A DNA stretch of 64,000 bases from Erpobdella octoculata (lineage: Eukaryota; Annelida; Clitellata; Hirudinida; Erpobdellidae). Below the pieces are notes generated by a model that saw only the letters and a program-made list of their open reading frames with translations, had not been told where the DNA came from and did not search any database. The position numbers and the translations under genes are program-made. Each line of letters begins with the position of its first letter. The stretch's first letter is position 1. Below are positions 55,701-59,554 of this stretch, one piece after another. The stretch lies in assembly GCA_963978895.1 (NCBI GenBank), contig OZ022247.1, forward strand, positions 13,642,972 through 13,706,971, read 5' to 3'.

Positions 55701-58514
55701 CTCTCTGATTCCTTTCCCGTGTTGAGTGGTGTTCCTCAGGGAAGCGTGTTAGGTCCATTGTTATTTGTGATCTATATCAATGACATTTATGGTGTTTGCG
55801 AAAACATCTACCTTTTCGCGGACGACGCCAAGTTGTTTAGACCGATCGCGGACTTCAAAGACACTTGGGAACTGCAGTCCGACATTTATAAATTGCAGCA
55901 GTGGTTCACAAGATGGCAAATGACAGTGAATCCATCTAAATGTTGTGTTTTGAAGGTTGGAGGTAATCGTTTTGCAGCAGATTACTATATGCAGGATACA
56001 TCAGGTTTGTCTATTGTGGTTCCTGAAGTTAGCTCGGTTACGGATCTAGGAATCGTACTGGATTCAAAATTGAAATTCAGAGACCATGTATTCTCTAGAA
56101 TCAAAAAGGCCAATTCCTTGTTGGGTATAGTTGGAAGAACTTTAAAATATTTGCCTGATGATGCTTTTGTAACATTGTATAAATCTCTGATTAGATCTCA
56201 ATTGGAGTACGGAGTTCAGATTTGGAGTCCTCACGGGCGTGGTCTGATTGAAGAACTCGAAAGGGTTCAGCGAAGGTTTACCAGAATGGTCAGGTCATGC
56301 AAAGGTCTCATTTATACGAAGAGGTTGAAGAAACTCAGATTGCCTTCCCTGACATATAGAAGAAAGCGAGCCGACCTAATTCTACTGTATAAAATGAAGT
56401 CTGGTCAGTTGATGGATTGCCACTGTCCGGGGTTGACACTTTTCCCTGACGAAAGAACTAGGGGACATGAGTTCAAGTTGACTACTAGGTTGACTCATAA
56501 AGATTGCAGGAAGTATTACTTCAGTAACAGAGTGGTGGATGACTGGAATCGGCTCCCTGGGCCGGTGGTGTCTGCTGAATCGTTGTCTTTGTTCAAATCA
56601 CTTTTGGATGATTTTTTTGGTGATATTCAATTTGATTTTGCTTAGGATTTTTATTTTGCTCTGTTTATTTTTCGTTATTTTTTGTTGTATTTGTTTGCGC
56701 GTTCAGTTTGTGTTTATATTGTTCGGCGAGGGGCTTGCCCGTGCCTGGTTTATAATAATAATAATAATAATAATATTTGTGAGTTTATCATTGCATTCAG
56801 CCAACAAAAGTTATTAATATAAGTGACATTAACAATCTTTCGCTTTGAAATGTACTACTATAATAAAATGGATATAGAAACACAAAATAATGCACCTGCA
56901 TTAACTCTCTGAGAAACACATCAAACTTTGCCTGGCTTTGTGTATCACAAGTGGCTCCAATAGACCAGATCAAAGAAAATATGAAGATGAACTGAATTGA
57001 AAAAAATTATAAAGTTTAATTTTATTCCTAATCTGAGCATTCCTTTTTTATATTAAAAACAATAGAACTAGATTTTGTGATTGTTAAAACAAACTTCAAG
57101 TTGCTGTAGTTTTTCATGTTCTTTAATCCATTTGATCTGATTGAGGTCATGATAATCATCAATAAGACAATCAATCAAACGTAACAAACTACGCACAAGG
57201 TTACAATTGTATGTAGGATAAAGTTCCTAAACACAAAAAAAAACAACAAAAGCTGTAACAACATTTTTTTTAAATAGAAAACAATAACTCAAATTAATCT
57301 ATTCAATCAAAAAATCAATTAATTAAATTTGTTTGCTGATTCCTACAAAGCCAATGGGCTTTCAGCTGGTTGCCAGACACTGGCAGCACTGTTAGTATAT
57401 GGTGTCTGGACAAACGTAGAAGACAAAATGTCGCAAGCAAAATGCATGGACAAAATGTCACAAACAAATTTCAAAGACATGTTGCAGGACATCAGTTGTG
57501 AATGCAACTTGTAATAAAAAAAGTTTATGTGAGAAAAGCAATAATAAATTTGTGATTTTGATTTTATGACTAATCTCAGCAAAATAATAATTTGTTATGT
57601 TGGCTAATTGAATAGCAGTCATTAATAGCCTTTAAGATTTGTGTGCCTTCTACCCTAATGAACCTGTTTATTAACTGTTTATTTAAGCTGTAAAAATCAG
57701 TCGGCTGGTCAGATGTGCCCCGTGTGCCATAAGATGGACATGCCTAATCTAAAGAGACATTATTTTTCCAGCATGTTTTTAGCCAAAAAACAGCTAACTT
57801 AGCCAGTTTGGGTGTCCTAACTACCTGCAAAGAGAACACTCAAGAATTTAATGAACACTCAAATCTATTTTTTGGATATTTTATTTTTGCATCTATATCA
57901 ACAAAGATGGTAAATCTTTCCTGAAATTTAATAATGCAATAACAATTTTTGTGATAATTTGATCATTTCTAACACAGTATAATGTCAATTTATACACTTC
58001 TAGGCCACAAAGAGATGCGTTTTTTAAACTTTTCCAGAATTCGTTGACAGTCGCTGAGCTGTTGATGTTGGCTGGAAGCTGGTTCAAAAGTCTTGGACCG
58101 GCAAAAAGTTTTAAAAACGCATCTCTTTGTGGCCTAGAAGTTTAAAAAGTGACAATATGCCACGTCAAAGATTATCAAATCTAAATAAAAAAACAAAGGA
58201 TTGCATTTTCAGTGGTAAATATTGTAAACAATGGCTAAGAAACATTATTATTTAAATATATCAATGAATTTCAAAAAATTGACTATTACTAAAATAAATA
58301 ATAAAATAACAACAATTCAAAAAAAATATTTAATTGTACACAGACTTTGAGAGTTGTCTTGACAAAGACAAGACAGGGATCTACATATGTATCAAACAAG
58401 AAGTTGATGAGATTTTTTAATGGATCGAGAAATGACTTTGGCAATGAGTTAAGCCAAATGTTGAAGAGAGGCCTCCAGCCAAGTAGAACAGGTGACATAT
58501 ATATCATGCCACAC
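20455..58514 (-). CDS. DNAH3/7/12-like: axonemal dynein heavy chain, inner-arm DNAH3/7/12 class (38 exons, 5' partial)
   Basis: Motor subunit of a single-headed ciliary inner-arm dynein: it hydrolyses ATP and slides axonemal doublet microtubules. The 38 exons span from the end of AAA2 to the stop codon, join without a frame break and give about 2286 residues; a complete heavy chain is about 4000. Domains in order: end of AAA2 ([15 protein letters not shown]), AAA3 with P-loop GPSGSGKS and Walker [14 protein letters not shown]4 with GLGGSGKHS, the stalk with its microtubule-binding tip (38334 down to 36732), AAA5, AAA6 (FLLTGGVGL) and the C-terminal domain ending [26 protein letters not shown] and [16 protein letters not shown] fit DNAH3/7/12 better than DNAH1 or outer-arm chains. 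All introns are GT-AG except one GC-AG. Exons 1-36 seem under constraint despite heavy transposon load; the last intron (5.1 kb) is the most invaded. Tail, linker and AAA1 exons are not in the window. Confidence 0.95.
21587..21885. repeat. 100-bp inverted repeat with 90-bp loop in the last dynein intron
   Basis: Left arm about 21590-21688 and right arm about 21779-21877 are reverse complements with only a few mismatches (shared TTCCTATGAGC, CAGAATTTCTGAATA, CTTGGTCACATTATGG, TAACATACTTTATAACAG). The arm match fades out at a GCAC on each side. No gene is inside. It may be a foldback or MITE-type element; a transcript would form a long hairpin. Confidence 0.85.
22074..22143. repeat. (TA)n microsatellite
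   Basis: Nearly pure TA repeat immediately before the family B Helitron 5' end. Confidence 0.95.
23555..23633. repeat. (TA)n microsatellite
   Basis: Pure TA run between the two copies of the family B 5' end; a likely recombination point for the internal duplication. Confidence 0.95.
24500..24923 (+). repeat. GGGCCGGGC-rich 3' subterminal repeats of family B Helitron
   Basis: Three diverged units containing ACGGGCCGGGC / GGTGGGACGGGCCGA and AAGTATATA. The same part lies at 59600-59925 in the minus-strand copy. GC content is far above the surroundings. Confidence 0.7.
24928..25015. repeat. (TA)n microsatellite
   Basis: TA repeat between the Helitron 3' end and the pogo/Tigger remnant. Confidence 0.95.
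25016..25550 (+). mobile_element. pogo/Tigger-type element, 3' part
   Basis: The right end, read on the minus strand, is CAGTAAAAGTCTGATAATCC followed by GGCACG, a Tigger-style terminal repeat, and it is followed by TA (25551), the usual target. The left part is missing, cut at the TA microsatellite. The coding remnant is at 25085-25304. Confidence 0.6.
25085..25304 (+). pseudogene. C-terminal fragment of a pogo/Tigger transposase
   Basis: The frame reads [52 protein letters not shown], stop, [10 protein letters not shown], stop. Pogo-group transposases end in a PCNA-binding PIP box, Q-x-x-I-x-x-F-F. Here the codon where Gln is expected is TAA, one base from CAA, directly before KDIRDFF. So the box appears to be lost by a nonsense change. 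Assignment rests on the C-terminal pattern plus the terminal repeat. Confidence 0.5.
25551..25713. repeat. (TA)n microsatellites with SINE/LINE-tail fragment
   Basis: Two TA runs (25551-25607 and 25670-25713) surround AAACACATGGTGTAAAAGAC and an A-rich tail, the same 3' end as the insertion at 14640-14690. Confidence 0.8.
25799..25908 (-). CDS. DNAH3/7/12-like: dynein exon 37: C-terminal domain
   Basis: Encodes [20 protein letters not shown] and [16 protein letters not shown]. An open frame in another register across this exon is an artefact. Acceptor TACAG, donor AGT|GTTTAA (weak). Confidence 0.92.
26035..26190 (-). repeat. tRNA-derived SINE or tRNA pseudogene
   Basis: On the minus strand a box A-like TGGTGGTATAGCAGTAATGC is followed about 35 bp later by a perfect box B core, GGTTCGAATCC, in GGCGGTTCGAATCCCGCC. 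The acceptor stem does not pair and the T stem leaves an 8-base loop, so it is not a functional tRNA. A non-tRNA body (GGGGGCCCACGAGTGAAT) follows. It lies in the intron between dynein exons 36 and 37. Confidence 0.6.
26531..26708 (-). CDS. DNAH3/7/12-like: dynein exon 36: C-terminal domain
   Basis: Encodes [20 protein letters not shown] and [15 protein letters not shown], ending KPPSN plus the first base of a Gly codon. Donor is G|GTTGGT; an earlier GT at 26570 was rejected because the phase and the [12 protein letters not shown] junction need the later one. Confidence 0.94.
27221..27373 (-). CDS. DNAH3/7/12-like: dynein exon 35: C-terminal domain
   Basis: Fifty-one codons: [31 protein letters not shown]. 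Where most chains have GLVVMS, this one reads GQILMT. Acceptor AACAG, donor TCT|GTACGA. Confidence 0.93.
27474..27591 (-). CDS. DNAH3/7/12-like: dynein exon 34: C-terminal domain
   Basis: Encodes [20 protein letters not shown] and [18 protein letters not shown]. The [16 protein letters not shown] pattern is the clearest pointer to the DNAH3/7/12 class. Donor AAA|GTAAGA. Confidence 0.95.
27890..28440. repeat. intronic dispersed repeat
   Basis: Two diverged copies (about 27890-28140 and 28150-28430) with GAATCAATATGGAATAAA, AAATTAAATATC, and CACCAAATTTCAACT. A third copy lies near 3570-3860. No coding capacity; family not identified. Confidence 0.5.
28674..28736. repeat. (ATAC)n microsatellite
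   Basis: About 15 units of ACAT/ATAC with one imperfect unit. The flanking about 28560-28670 matches a segment inside the hAT element (44400-44500: ACTGATAGTGTACAATTGT, ACTAATTTTA). Confidence 0.9.
28942..29057 (-). CDS. DNAH3/7/12-like: dynein exon 33: C-terminal domain
   Basis: Encodes a Ser-rich loop ([12 protein letters not shown]) and then [19 protein letters not shown]. Acceptor TTCCAG, donor CCAG|GTGAAG. Confidence 0.93.
29952..30089 (-). CDS. DNAH3/7/12-like: dynein exon 32: C-terminal domain
   Basis: Forty-six codons with [20 protein letters not shown], the LP-----P--FGMH-N motif. Acceptor TACAG, donor CAG|GTAGGT. Confidence 0.97.
30158..30343 (-). CDS. DNAH3/7/12-like: dynein exon 31: C-terminal domain
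   Basis: Encodes [20 protein letters not shown] and [17 protein letters not shown], the conserved [15 protein letters not shown] block. Acceptor ACCAG, donor GAG|GTTATT. Confidence 0.97.
30579..30740 (-). CDS. DNAH3/7/12-like: dynein exon 30: C-terminal domain
   Basis: Fifty-four codons: [40 protein letters not shown]. Donor AAT|GTAAGT. Confidence 0.97.
30953..31153 (-). CDS. DNAH3/7/12-like: dynein exon 29: AAA6 end
   Basis: Sixty-seven codons: [40 protein letters not shown]. Acceptor AACAG, donor CAG|GTGATT. The upstream intron is about 1.64 kb. Confidence 0.97.
31888..31931. repeat. (AC)n microsatellite
   Basis: About 20 AC units interrupted once by GCCCGC, inside the dynein intron of the GC donor. 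Confidence 0.9.
32796..32957 (-). CDS. DNAH3/7/12-like: dynein exon 28: AAA6, GC donor
   Basis: Encodes [20 protein letters not shown] and [20 protein letters not shown]. The donor is CAG|GCAAGT, a non-canonical GC; the next acceptor is AACAG and the protein joins correctly as [15 protein letters not shown]. Confidence 0.95.
33069..33338 (-). CDS. DNAH3/7/12-like: dynein exon 27: AAA6
   Basis: Ninety codons with [29 protein letters not shown] and [16 protein letters not shown], all canonical. Donor AAT|GTTAGA. Confidence 0.97.
33418..33545 (-). repeat. 22-bp minisatellite repeating a splice donor
   Basis: Five tandem units of TGATTCACAGGTGTAAATGAAA (22 bp; read on the minus strand) follow the true end of dynein exon 26, ATTCACAG|GTATAAATG. 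Each unit repeats exon-end-like CACAG plus GTGTAA. The intron start and the last exon bases thus form unit zero of the array. Confidence 0.9.
33545..33790 (-). CDS. DNAH3/7/12-like: dynein exon 26: AAA6
   Basis: Eighty-two codons with [13 protein letters not shown] and [19 protein letters not shown]6 hallmarks. It ends on a codon boundary at CACAG|GTATAA. The intron start is a minisatellite that repeats this donor, and reading past the donor meets TAA at once. Confidence 0.95.
33838..34175. repeat. 26-bp minisatellite in the dynein intron
   Basis: More than ten units of GACTGCATGAATAAATTATT with GACTGC spacers, between exons 25 and 26. Confidence 0.9.
34426..34704 (-). CDS. DNAH3/7/12-like: dynein exon 25: AAA5-AAA6
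   Basis: Ninety-three codons including [20 protein letters not shown] and SLAWFINLF, the conserved block before AAA6. Acceptor CATCAG, donor AAA|GTGAGT. Confidence 0.96.
34965..35135 (-). repeat. tRNA-derived SINE
   Basis: Minus strand: box A-like GTAGCAAAGTGGTAAAGCG and box B GGTTCGAATCT in the right order and spacing, followed by a unique body (AAGGAGTTTACTCACATTGC). The tRNA stems are imperfect and there is a 3' body, as in SINEs. It lies between dynein exons 24 and 25. Confidence 0.6.
35318..35930 (-). CDS. DNAH3/7/12-like: dynein exon 24: AAA5, 613 bp
   Basis: The longest exon. It starts [20 protein letters not shown], includes [20 protein letters not shown] and [19 protein letters not shown], and ends in the helical [10 protein letters not shown]. 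Acceptor TTTCAG, donor CAG|GTTAAT. Confidence 0.97.
36456..36619 (-). CDS. DNAH3/7/12-like: dynein exon 23: AAA5
   Basis: Encodes [20 protein letters not shown] and [11 protein letters not shown], a hallmark of AAA5. Acceptor TGCAG, donor TCAG|GTAGTC. Confidence 0.96.
36732..36917 (-). CDS. DNAH3/7/12-like: dynein exon 22: coiled coil 2 to AAA5
   Basis: Contains [16 protein letters not shown] and [20 protein letters not shown], the conserved return of the stalk into AAA5. Donor CAG|GTTGCG. Confidence 0.95.
37102..37282 (-). CDS. DNAH3/7/12-like: dynein exon 21: stalk coiled coil 2
   Basis: Starts [20 protein letters not shown] and continues as Lys/Glu/Leu-rich coiled coil to KKKIDLEDQ. Acceptor TCTCAG, donor CAG|GTTAGT. 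Confidence 0.95.
37471..37613 (-). CDS. DNAH3/7/12-like: dynein exon 20: microtubule-binding domain
   Basis: Encodes [20 protein letters not shown] and [19 protein letters not shown], the second half of the stalk tip. Donor GT|GTAAGT splits a Val codon. Confidence 0.95.
37811..38008 (-). CDS. DNAH3/7/12-like: dynein exon 19: microtubule-binding domain
   Basis: Sixty-six codons. [20 protein letters not shown] and [12 protein letters not shown] match the inner-arm microtubule-binding domain. Acceptor CCTAG-type, donor AAG|GTTAAT. Confidence 0.95.
38126..38266 (-). CDS. DNAH3/7/12-like: dynein exon 18: stalk coiled coil 1, distal
   Basis: Forty-seven codons, [20 protein letters not shown] through [12 protein letters not shown], the conserved stalk block before the microtubule-binding domain. 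Donor AAT|GTCAGT. Confidence 0.94.
38334..38523 (-). CDS. DNAH3/7/12-like: dynein exon 17: stalk coiled coil 1
   Basis: Heptad-rich sequence ([36 protein letters not shown]). Acceptor CCGCAG, donor AAA|GTTAGC. Confidence 0.93.
39021..39250 (-). CDS. DNAH3/7/12-like: dynein exon 16: AAA4 end to stalk base
   Basis: Starts [15 protein letters not shown] and contains [15 protein letters not shown], the conserved TP-SYLELI-TFK that leads into stalk coiled coil 1. Donor GAAG|GTTAAT. Confidence 0.95.
39623..39803 (-). CDS. DNAH3/7/12-like: dynein exon 15: AAA4 lid
   Basis: Encodes [20 protein letters not shown] and [14 protein letters not shown], diagnostic of dynein AAA4. Acceptor ACAAG, donor CAT|GTAAGT. 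Confidence 0.96.
40789..40907 (-). CDS. DNAH3/7/12-like: dynein exon 14: AAA4
   Basis: Encodes [18 protein letters not shown], the conserved NLLNTGEVP-LF block. Acceptor TACAG, donor ACAG|GTAGGT. Confidence 0.95.
41016..41129 (-). CDS. DNAH3/7/12-like: dynein exon 13: AAA4
   Basis: Thirty-eight codons starting [20 protein letters not shown] and ending GVFLFSDSQ (the AAA4 Walker B-like segment). Acceptor AACAG, donor CAA|GTAAGT. Confidence 0.95.
41343..41900 (+). mobile_element. hAT element remnant with C-terminal dimerisation fragment
   Basis: The left end is GTAGGGATGTCACAAG with subterminal units resembling those at 19725-19926. At 41710-41890 the plus strand reads [19 protein letters not shown], resembling the hAT C-terminal motif (YLAVPATSAPSERLFS). 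The rest of the transposase is missing. It lies between dynein exons 12 and 13. Confidence 0.5.
42011..42152 (-). CDS. DNAH3/7/12-like: dynein exon 12: AAA4 P-loop
   Basis: Encodes [20 protein letters not shown] followed by [16 protein letters not shown]. The AAA4 Walker A reads GLGGSGKHS where most chains have GVGGSGRQS. Acceptor TACAG, donor GAA|GTAGTT. Confidence 0.95.
42599..42794 (-). CDS. DNAH3/7/12-like: dynein exon 11: AAA3-AAA4
   Basis: Encodes [18 protein letters not shown] and then [18 protein letters not shown], matching the L-F-DF ... Y-N-S--PM-LV-F block before AAA4. Donor TCAG|GTTTGA. Confidence 0.9.
42912..43050 (-). CDS. DNAH3/7/12-like: dynein exon 10: AAA3-AAA4
   Basis: Starts [18 protein letters not shown], the conserved R-FYDRL-D--D--W motif. 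The preceding intron carries a 1.7 kb hAT element. Donor ACAG|GTGAAA. Confidence 0.93.
43165..44866 (-). mobile_element. hAT transposon, internally deleted, with perfect 8-bp target duplication
   Basis: The ends are CAGTGATGGG and, on the other strand, CAGTGATGGGTAG, followed by dense subterminal repeats of AGTAGTTAACTA type on both sides. ATAATATA flanks both ends exactly (43157-43164 and 44867-44874), as expected for hAT. About 1.7 kb remains, with a partial transposase on the minus strand. It lies in the dynein intron between exons 9 and 10. Confidence 0.9.
43470..43990 (-). pseudogene. hAT transposase fragment
   Basis: Reading from 43990: [16 protein letters not shown], then [20 protein letters not shown] (the hAT KPN-ATRWNS motif of the RNase H-like core), then after frame breaks [20 protein letters not shown] and LATAIISQF. 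The BED finger, the first acidic part and the dimerisation region are absent, so it cannot act. Confidence 0.75.
44870..44995. repeat. tandem ATAATATACACATAGTACCA repeat
   Basis: About four imperfect units of AATAATATAC(T/A)CAATATACACATAGTA type directly after the hAT element. Confidence 0.75.
45994..46210 (-). CDS. DNAH3/7/12-like: dynein exon 9: AAA3 helical lid
   Basis: Contains [20 protein letters not shown], the inner-arm-type SHY-FNLRD-SRVIQG block, and ends KLWVHE. Acceptor ACAG, donor GAG|GTTAAT. Confidence 0.95.
46550..46676 (-). CDS. DNAH3/7/12-like: dynein exon 8: AAA3 sensor region
   Basis: Encodes [18 protein letters not shown], the AAA3 sensor/arginine-finger block. Where many chains have PGGGRNPVTPRF, this one reads [13 protein letters not shown]. 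Donor AAA|GTAAGT. Confidence 0.93.
46738..47128. repeat. 20-bp minisatellite ATCTCAATTTAACTAATTAC
   Basis: About 18 diverged units. A short continuation reappears at 49322-49347, so the Helitron and LINE at 47164-49250 interrupt it or extended it. Confidence 0.85.
47164..47564 (-). mobile_element. complete 401-bp non-autonomous Helitron, family A
   Basis: Minus strand: A|TCTATATATATAAAAATGAG at 47564 to CGGGTACCCGCTAG|T at 47164. Both ends and both target bases are canonical. The 5' half holds ATCCGATTGTAATAAAA and AACCTTGAGAGTCTATGG; the 3' half holds the GAGCGGGAAAGCGACC-type minisatellite. The palindrome CGGGTACCCG stands immediately before CTAG. This is the cleanest copy in the window. 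Confidence 0.85.
47590..49250 (-). pseudogene. decayed non-LTR retrotransposon (LINE): endonuclease and RT parts
   Basis: From 49232 downward: a degenerate endonuclease ([20 protein letters not shown], then [18 protein letters not shown], matching the GDFN-H ... DTQAFND ... GPTH pattern), a central linker (48805-48353), and RT motifs [32 protein letters not shown] and YANDIKLY. FxDD has become YAND and SGVPQGS has become VPHGS. Several frameshifts. The 3' end is lost next to the Helitron. CR1/Jockey-like clade by motif style. Confidence 0.8.
49519..49687 (-). CDS. DNAH3/7/12-like: dynein exon 7: AAA3 Walker B
   Basis: Begins [20 protein letters not shown] (Walker B plus the following loop) and ends [12 protein letters not shown]. 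Acceptor TTTCAG, donor TCAG|GTACAA. Confidence 0.95.
50267..50422 (-). CDS. DNAH3/7/12-like: dynein exon 6: AAA3
   Basis: Fifty-two codons; the correct frame reads [20 protein letters not shown] and then [11 protein letters not shown]. Another open frame across the same DNA is an artefact. Acceptor ATTAAAG, donor TAT|GTTTGT. Confidence 0.9.
50615..50705 (-). CDS. DNAH3/7/12-like: dynein exon 5: AAA3 P-loop
   Basis: Encodes [20 protein letters not shown] followed by SGSGKS, the AAA3 Walker A. A Helitron 5' end lies only 26 bp upstream of its acceptor, so much of the branch-point region of this intron is Helitron-derived. Confidence 0.92.
51008..52136 (+). mobile_element. hAT element nested in the Helitron
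   Basis: Terminal repeats CAGAGTTGTTAAGA and, on the other strand, CAGGGTTGTTAACA. Flanking octamers CTGGGAAC and CCGGGAAC (7 of 8 identical) fit a hAT target duplication, though the octamer also belongs to the host minisatellite. Subterminal GGTAGCGGTAGCG units occur at both ends, typical of transposase binding regions. Only an N-terminal coding fragment remains. Confidence 0.85.
51540..51773 (+). CDS. BED-finger-like N-terminal fragment of a hAT transposase
   Basis: A 77-codon frame: [20 protein letters not shown], then a C..H-type segment [20 protein letters not shown] and [11 protein letters not shown]. The last Cys/His spacing resembles a BED zinc finger (C-x(n)-C ... H-x(3-5)-C/H) but is incomplete. 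The rest of the transposase is deleted. A longer upstream in-frame start (51354) lacks similarity support. Confidence 0.4.
   Translation: MSKTKKPSGDNAKKSGETDCVRRICVPPDYFFYTGESKTEGISLYRSLHCPADAQGKNISSGNKSKFNLKKHMTVCK
52440..53640 (+). pseudogene. highly decayed LINE remnant, plus strand
   Basis: Pieces in several frames: a post-endonuclease stretch ([20 protein letters not shown], then [22 protein letters not shown]), and at 53171-53390 the C-terminal [20 protein letters not shown] followed by [20 protein letters not shown] and HGLALEYI, which matches the LHWLPV--RI-FK--LLV--GLAP-YL tail of many LINE RTs. It ends in a TTATTATTA-rich tail near 53640-53680. Confidence 0.7.
53860..54101 (-). CDS. 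DNAH3/7/12-like: dynein exon 4: entry to AAA3
   Basis: Encodes the variable pre-AAA3 segment ([17 protein letters not shown]) and the conserved [13 protein letters not shown] that precedes the AAA3 P-loop. Donor TTAG|GTTATA leaves two bases of the split Arg codon. The preceding intron holds an RT-bearing LINE. Confidence 0.9.
54634..55203. repeat. imperfect inverted repeat, arms about 110 bp
   Basis: Left arm about 54634-54756 (GATGCGAGAAGCGAAGCG, GACCATTAAGCTGATTAGAA, AAAGAAAGCATCTATAA) pairs with about 55048-55143. A further part of the left arm (TTCATGTTCACAAAACAAAG) pairs with 55165-55195. The spacer is non-coding. It lies in the intron between dynein exons 3 and 4. Confidence 0.65.
55225..55297 (+). 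mobile_element. solo 3' end of a family A Helitron
   Basis: AGAAACGATCCAGGAATATC, then CTCGGGCAACGCCGGGTAAC and CCTGCTAG|T, the shared family A 3' terminus. No 5' partner nearby. Confidence 0.65.
55580..56776 (+). mobile_element. 5'-truncated non-LTR retrotransposon with open RT frame
   Basis: Sequence similarity to LINEs starts abruptly mid-RT near 55580. It runs through an intact 3' half of the RT frame, a short 3' UTR with a GCGAGGGGCTTGCCCGTGCC hairpin, and a (TAA)n tail at 56751-56776. This is typical of target-primed 5' truncation. It lies in the dynein intron between exons 3 and 4. Confidence 0.8.
55602..56645 (+). CDS. reverse transcriptase, C-terminal 347 residues
   Basis: RT palm and thumb of a [24 protein letters not shown] (residues about 47-66), catalytic FADDAKL (about 77), [32 protein letters not shown], a thumb/C-terminal [13 protein letters not shown], and the tail [20 protein letters not shown]. 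The YxDD motif is FADD. The finger and endonuclease domains are missing through 5' truncation; the Met at 55602 is simply the first in the remnant. No frameshift or stop, so insertion is young. CR1/Jockey-like style. Confidence 0.85.
   Translation: MFKMKEYGVHPILTEWIRSYLTERSFRVQLGGGLSDSFPVLSGVPQGSVLGPLLFVIYINDIYGVCENIYLFADDAKLFRPIADFKDTWELQSDIYKLQQWFTRWQMTVNPSKCCVLKVGGNRFAADYYMQDTSGLSIVVPEVSSVTDLGIVLDSKLKFRDHVFSRIKKANSLLGIVGRTLKYLPDDAFVTLYKSLIRSQLEYGVQIWSPHGRGLIEELERVQRRFTRMVRSCKGLIYTKRLKKLRLPSLTYRRKRADLILLYKMKSGQLMDCHCPGLTLFPDERTRGHEFKLTTRLTHKDCRKYYFSNRVVDDWNRLPGPVVSAESLSLFKSLLDDFFGDIQFDFA
56896..56991 (-). CDS. DNAH3/7/12-like: dynein exon 3: AAA2-AAA3 linker
   Basis: Thirty-two codons including [14 protein letters not shown] and [10 protein letters not shown], a strongly conserved dynein block. 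Acceptor ATTCAG, donor CAG|GTGCAT. Confidence 0.92.
57095..57226 (-). CDS. DNAH3/7/12-like: dynein exon 2: AAA2-AAA3 linker
   Basis: Forty-four whole codons beginning [20 protein letters not shown]. Acceptor TTTAG, donor GAA|GTTTGT. Matches the [12 protein letters not shown] block that precedes AAA3 in axonemal chains. Confidence 0.92.
57893..58090 (-). pseudogene. LINE RT tail fragment
   Basis: Minus-strand reading [20 protein letters not shown] resembles the (W/F)N-LP--I---S-N-FK tail of LINE RTs. Only about 30 codons are convincing. Part of its sequence (58002-58040) is repeated in inverted form at 58108-58150. Confidence 0.45.
58346..58514 (-). CDS. DNAH3/7/12-like: dynein exon 1 in window: end of AAA2
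   Basis: Follows acceptor TATCCAG and opens with the last base of an Arg codon, then [16 protein letters not shown], the conserved post-AAA2 block. Donor is AAA|GTCTGT. Further 5' exons were not found in 58.5-64 kb. Confidence 0.92.
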
Positions 58515-58565
58515 CTGGATACCTTTATTTAACCAAAATTAAATATATTGACTATCGTATAAAAT

Positions 58566-58616
<51 letters not shown>

Positions 58617-59148
58617 CACAAACACACACATACATACACACATACATACATACACACAGATACCTACATACATACATACATACATACATAAATACATACA
58701 TACATACTCCCGTTCGCGCTCATTTTCTCTTTTCGACTTTTTCCTAACTTCTTTTAGCCCATAAAACGTAAAATAGATTTGCTAAAAGTTGTTTGAAGCC
58801 TTCAAATGTTGCTACGTGAACTAAATTTGAATTTTATTACACAATTACTTTTGATGGCACTTTCGGCCTGGAAAGTTTTTGGCCCACCTGAGCCGGGGAT
58901 CGGAGTTGGGAGTCCAAACCTTCTCAACATTCTTCACCTGTGTGAGAACTAACTCCTTGCCAAATTTCATCAAGATCGTTCCAGTGGTTTAGATTACCTT
59001 TTATGGTCGTACATGGGTATTTTTGGCCTGGAAAGGTTTTTTGGCCCCCCTGAGCCGGGGGATGGGATCGGATGAATGGTGTAGCAATGCATAAAGAACT
59101 TACTTATTTACATACTTACACACAAAATCTGATTTATATATATATACT
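58515..59148. other. repeat-rich upstream intron of dynein: microsatellites and a Helitron 5' half
   Basis: TA repeats (58570-58610), ACATAC/CATA repeats (58613-58705), then a diverged family A segment ending (minus-strand 5' end) with GATGAATGGTGTAGCAATGC and AAATCTGATTTATATATATA. Two copies of GGCCTGGAAAG..TTTTTGGCCC..CTGAGCCGGGG lie at 58865-58900 and 59027-59060. No dynein exon was found. Confidence 0.5.
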
Positions 59149-59195
59149 AGCGAGGTGCCCGGCGTTGCCCGGGCTTTTTTAGAGGTTTTTCTATC

Positions 59196-59291
<96 letters not shown>

Positions 59292-59452
59292 GAATGTTTG
59301 TATATATGTCCTTTATGCATTGCTACACCATTCATCCGATCGTAATGAAATTTTCACACAACCTTGAGAGTCAAGGGGAATCAAATATAGAGAAAAAAAT
59401 TTTGAAATCCGTCACAAGATGAGCGGAGCGGAGCGGGTGAGCGAGCGGGAAC

Positions 59453-59460
<8 letters not shown>
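59149..59460. mobile_element. family A Helitron pieces in head-to-head arrangement
   Basis: 59151-59215 is a minus-strand 3' end (CTAGCGAGGTGCCCGGCGTT, then GCCCGGGC). After a CT run and a (TA)n at 59225-59287 comes a plus-strand 5' part (TATGCATTGCTACACCATTC, ACCTTGAGAGTCAAGGGG). The parts face each other and share no intact element boundaries. Confidence 0.6.
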
Positions 59461-59483
<23 letters not shown>

Positions 59484-59554
59484 GCGTATGTATGTGTGCA
59501 TGTATGTATGTGTATGTGCATGTATGTGTGTCTGTGTGTGTGTTTATGTATTTA

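Noticed and set aside
58347..58532. Plus-strand frame over dynein exon 1
   Set aside because: Antisense shadow; the minus strand carries the conserved dynein sequence with proper splice sites.
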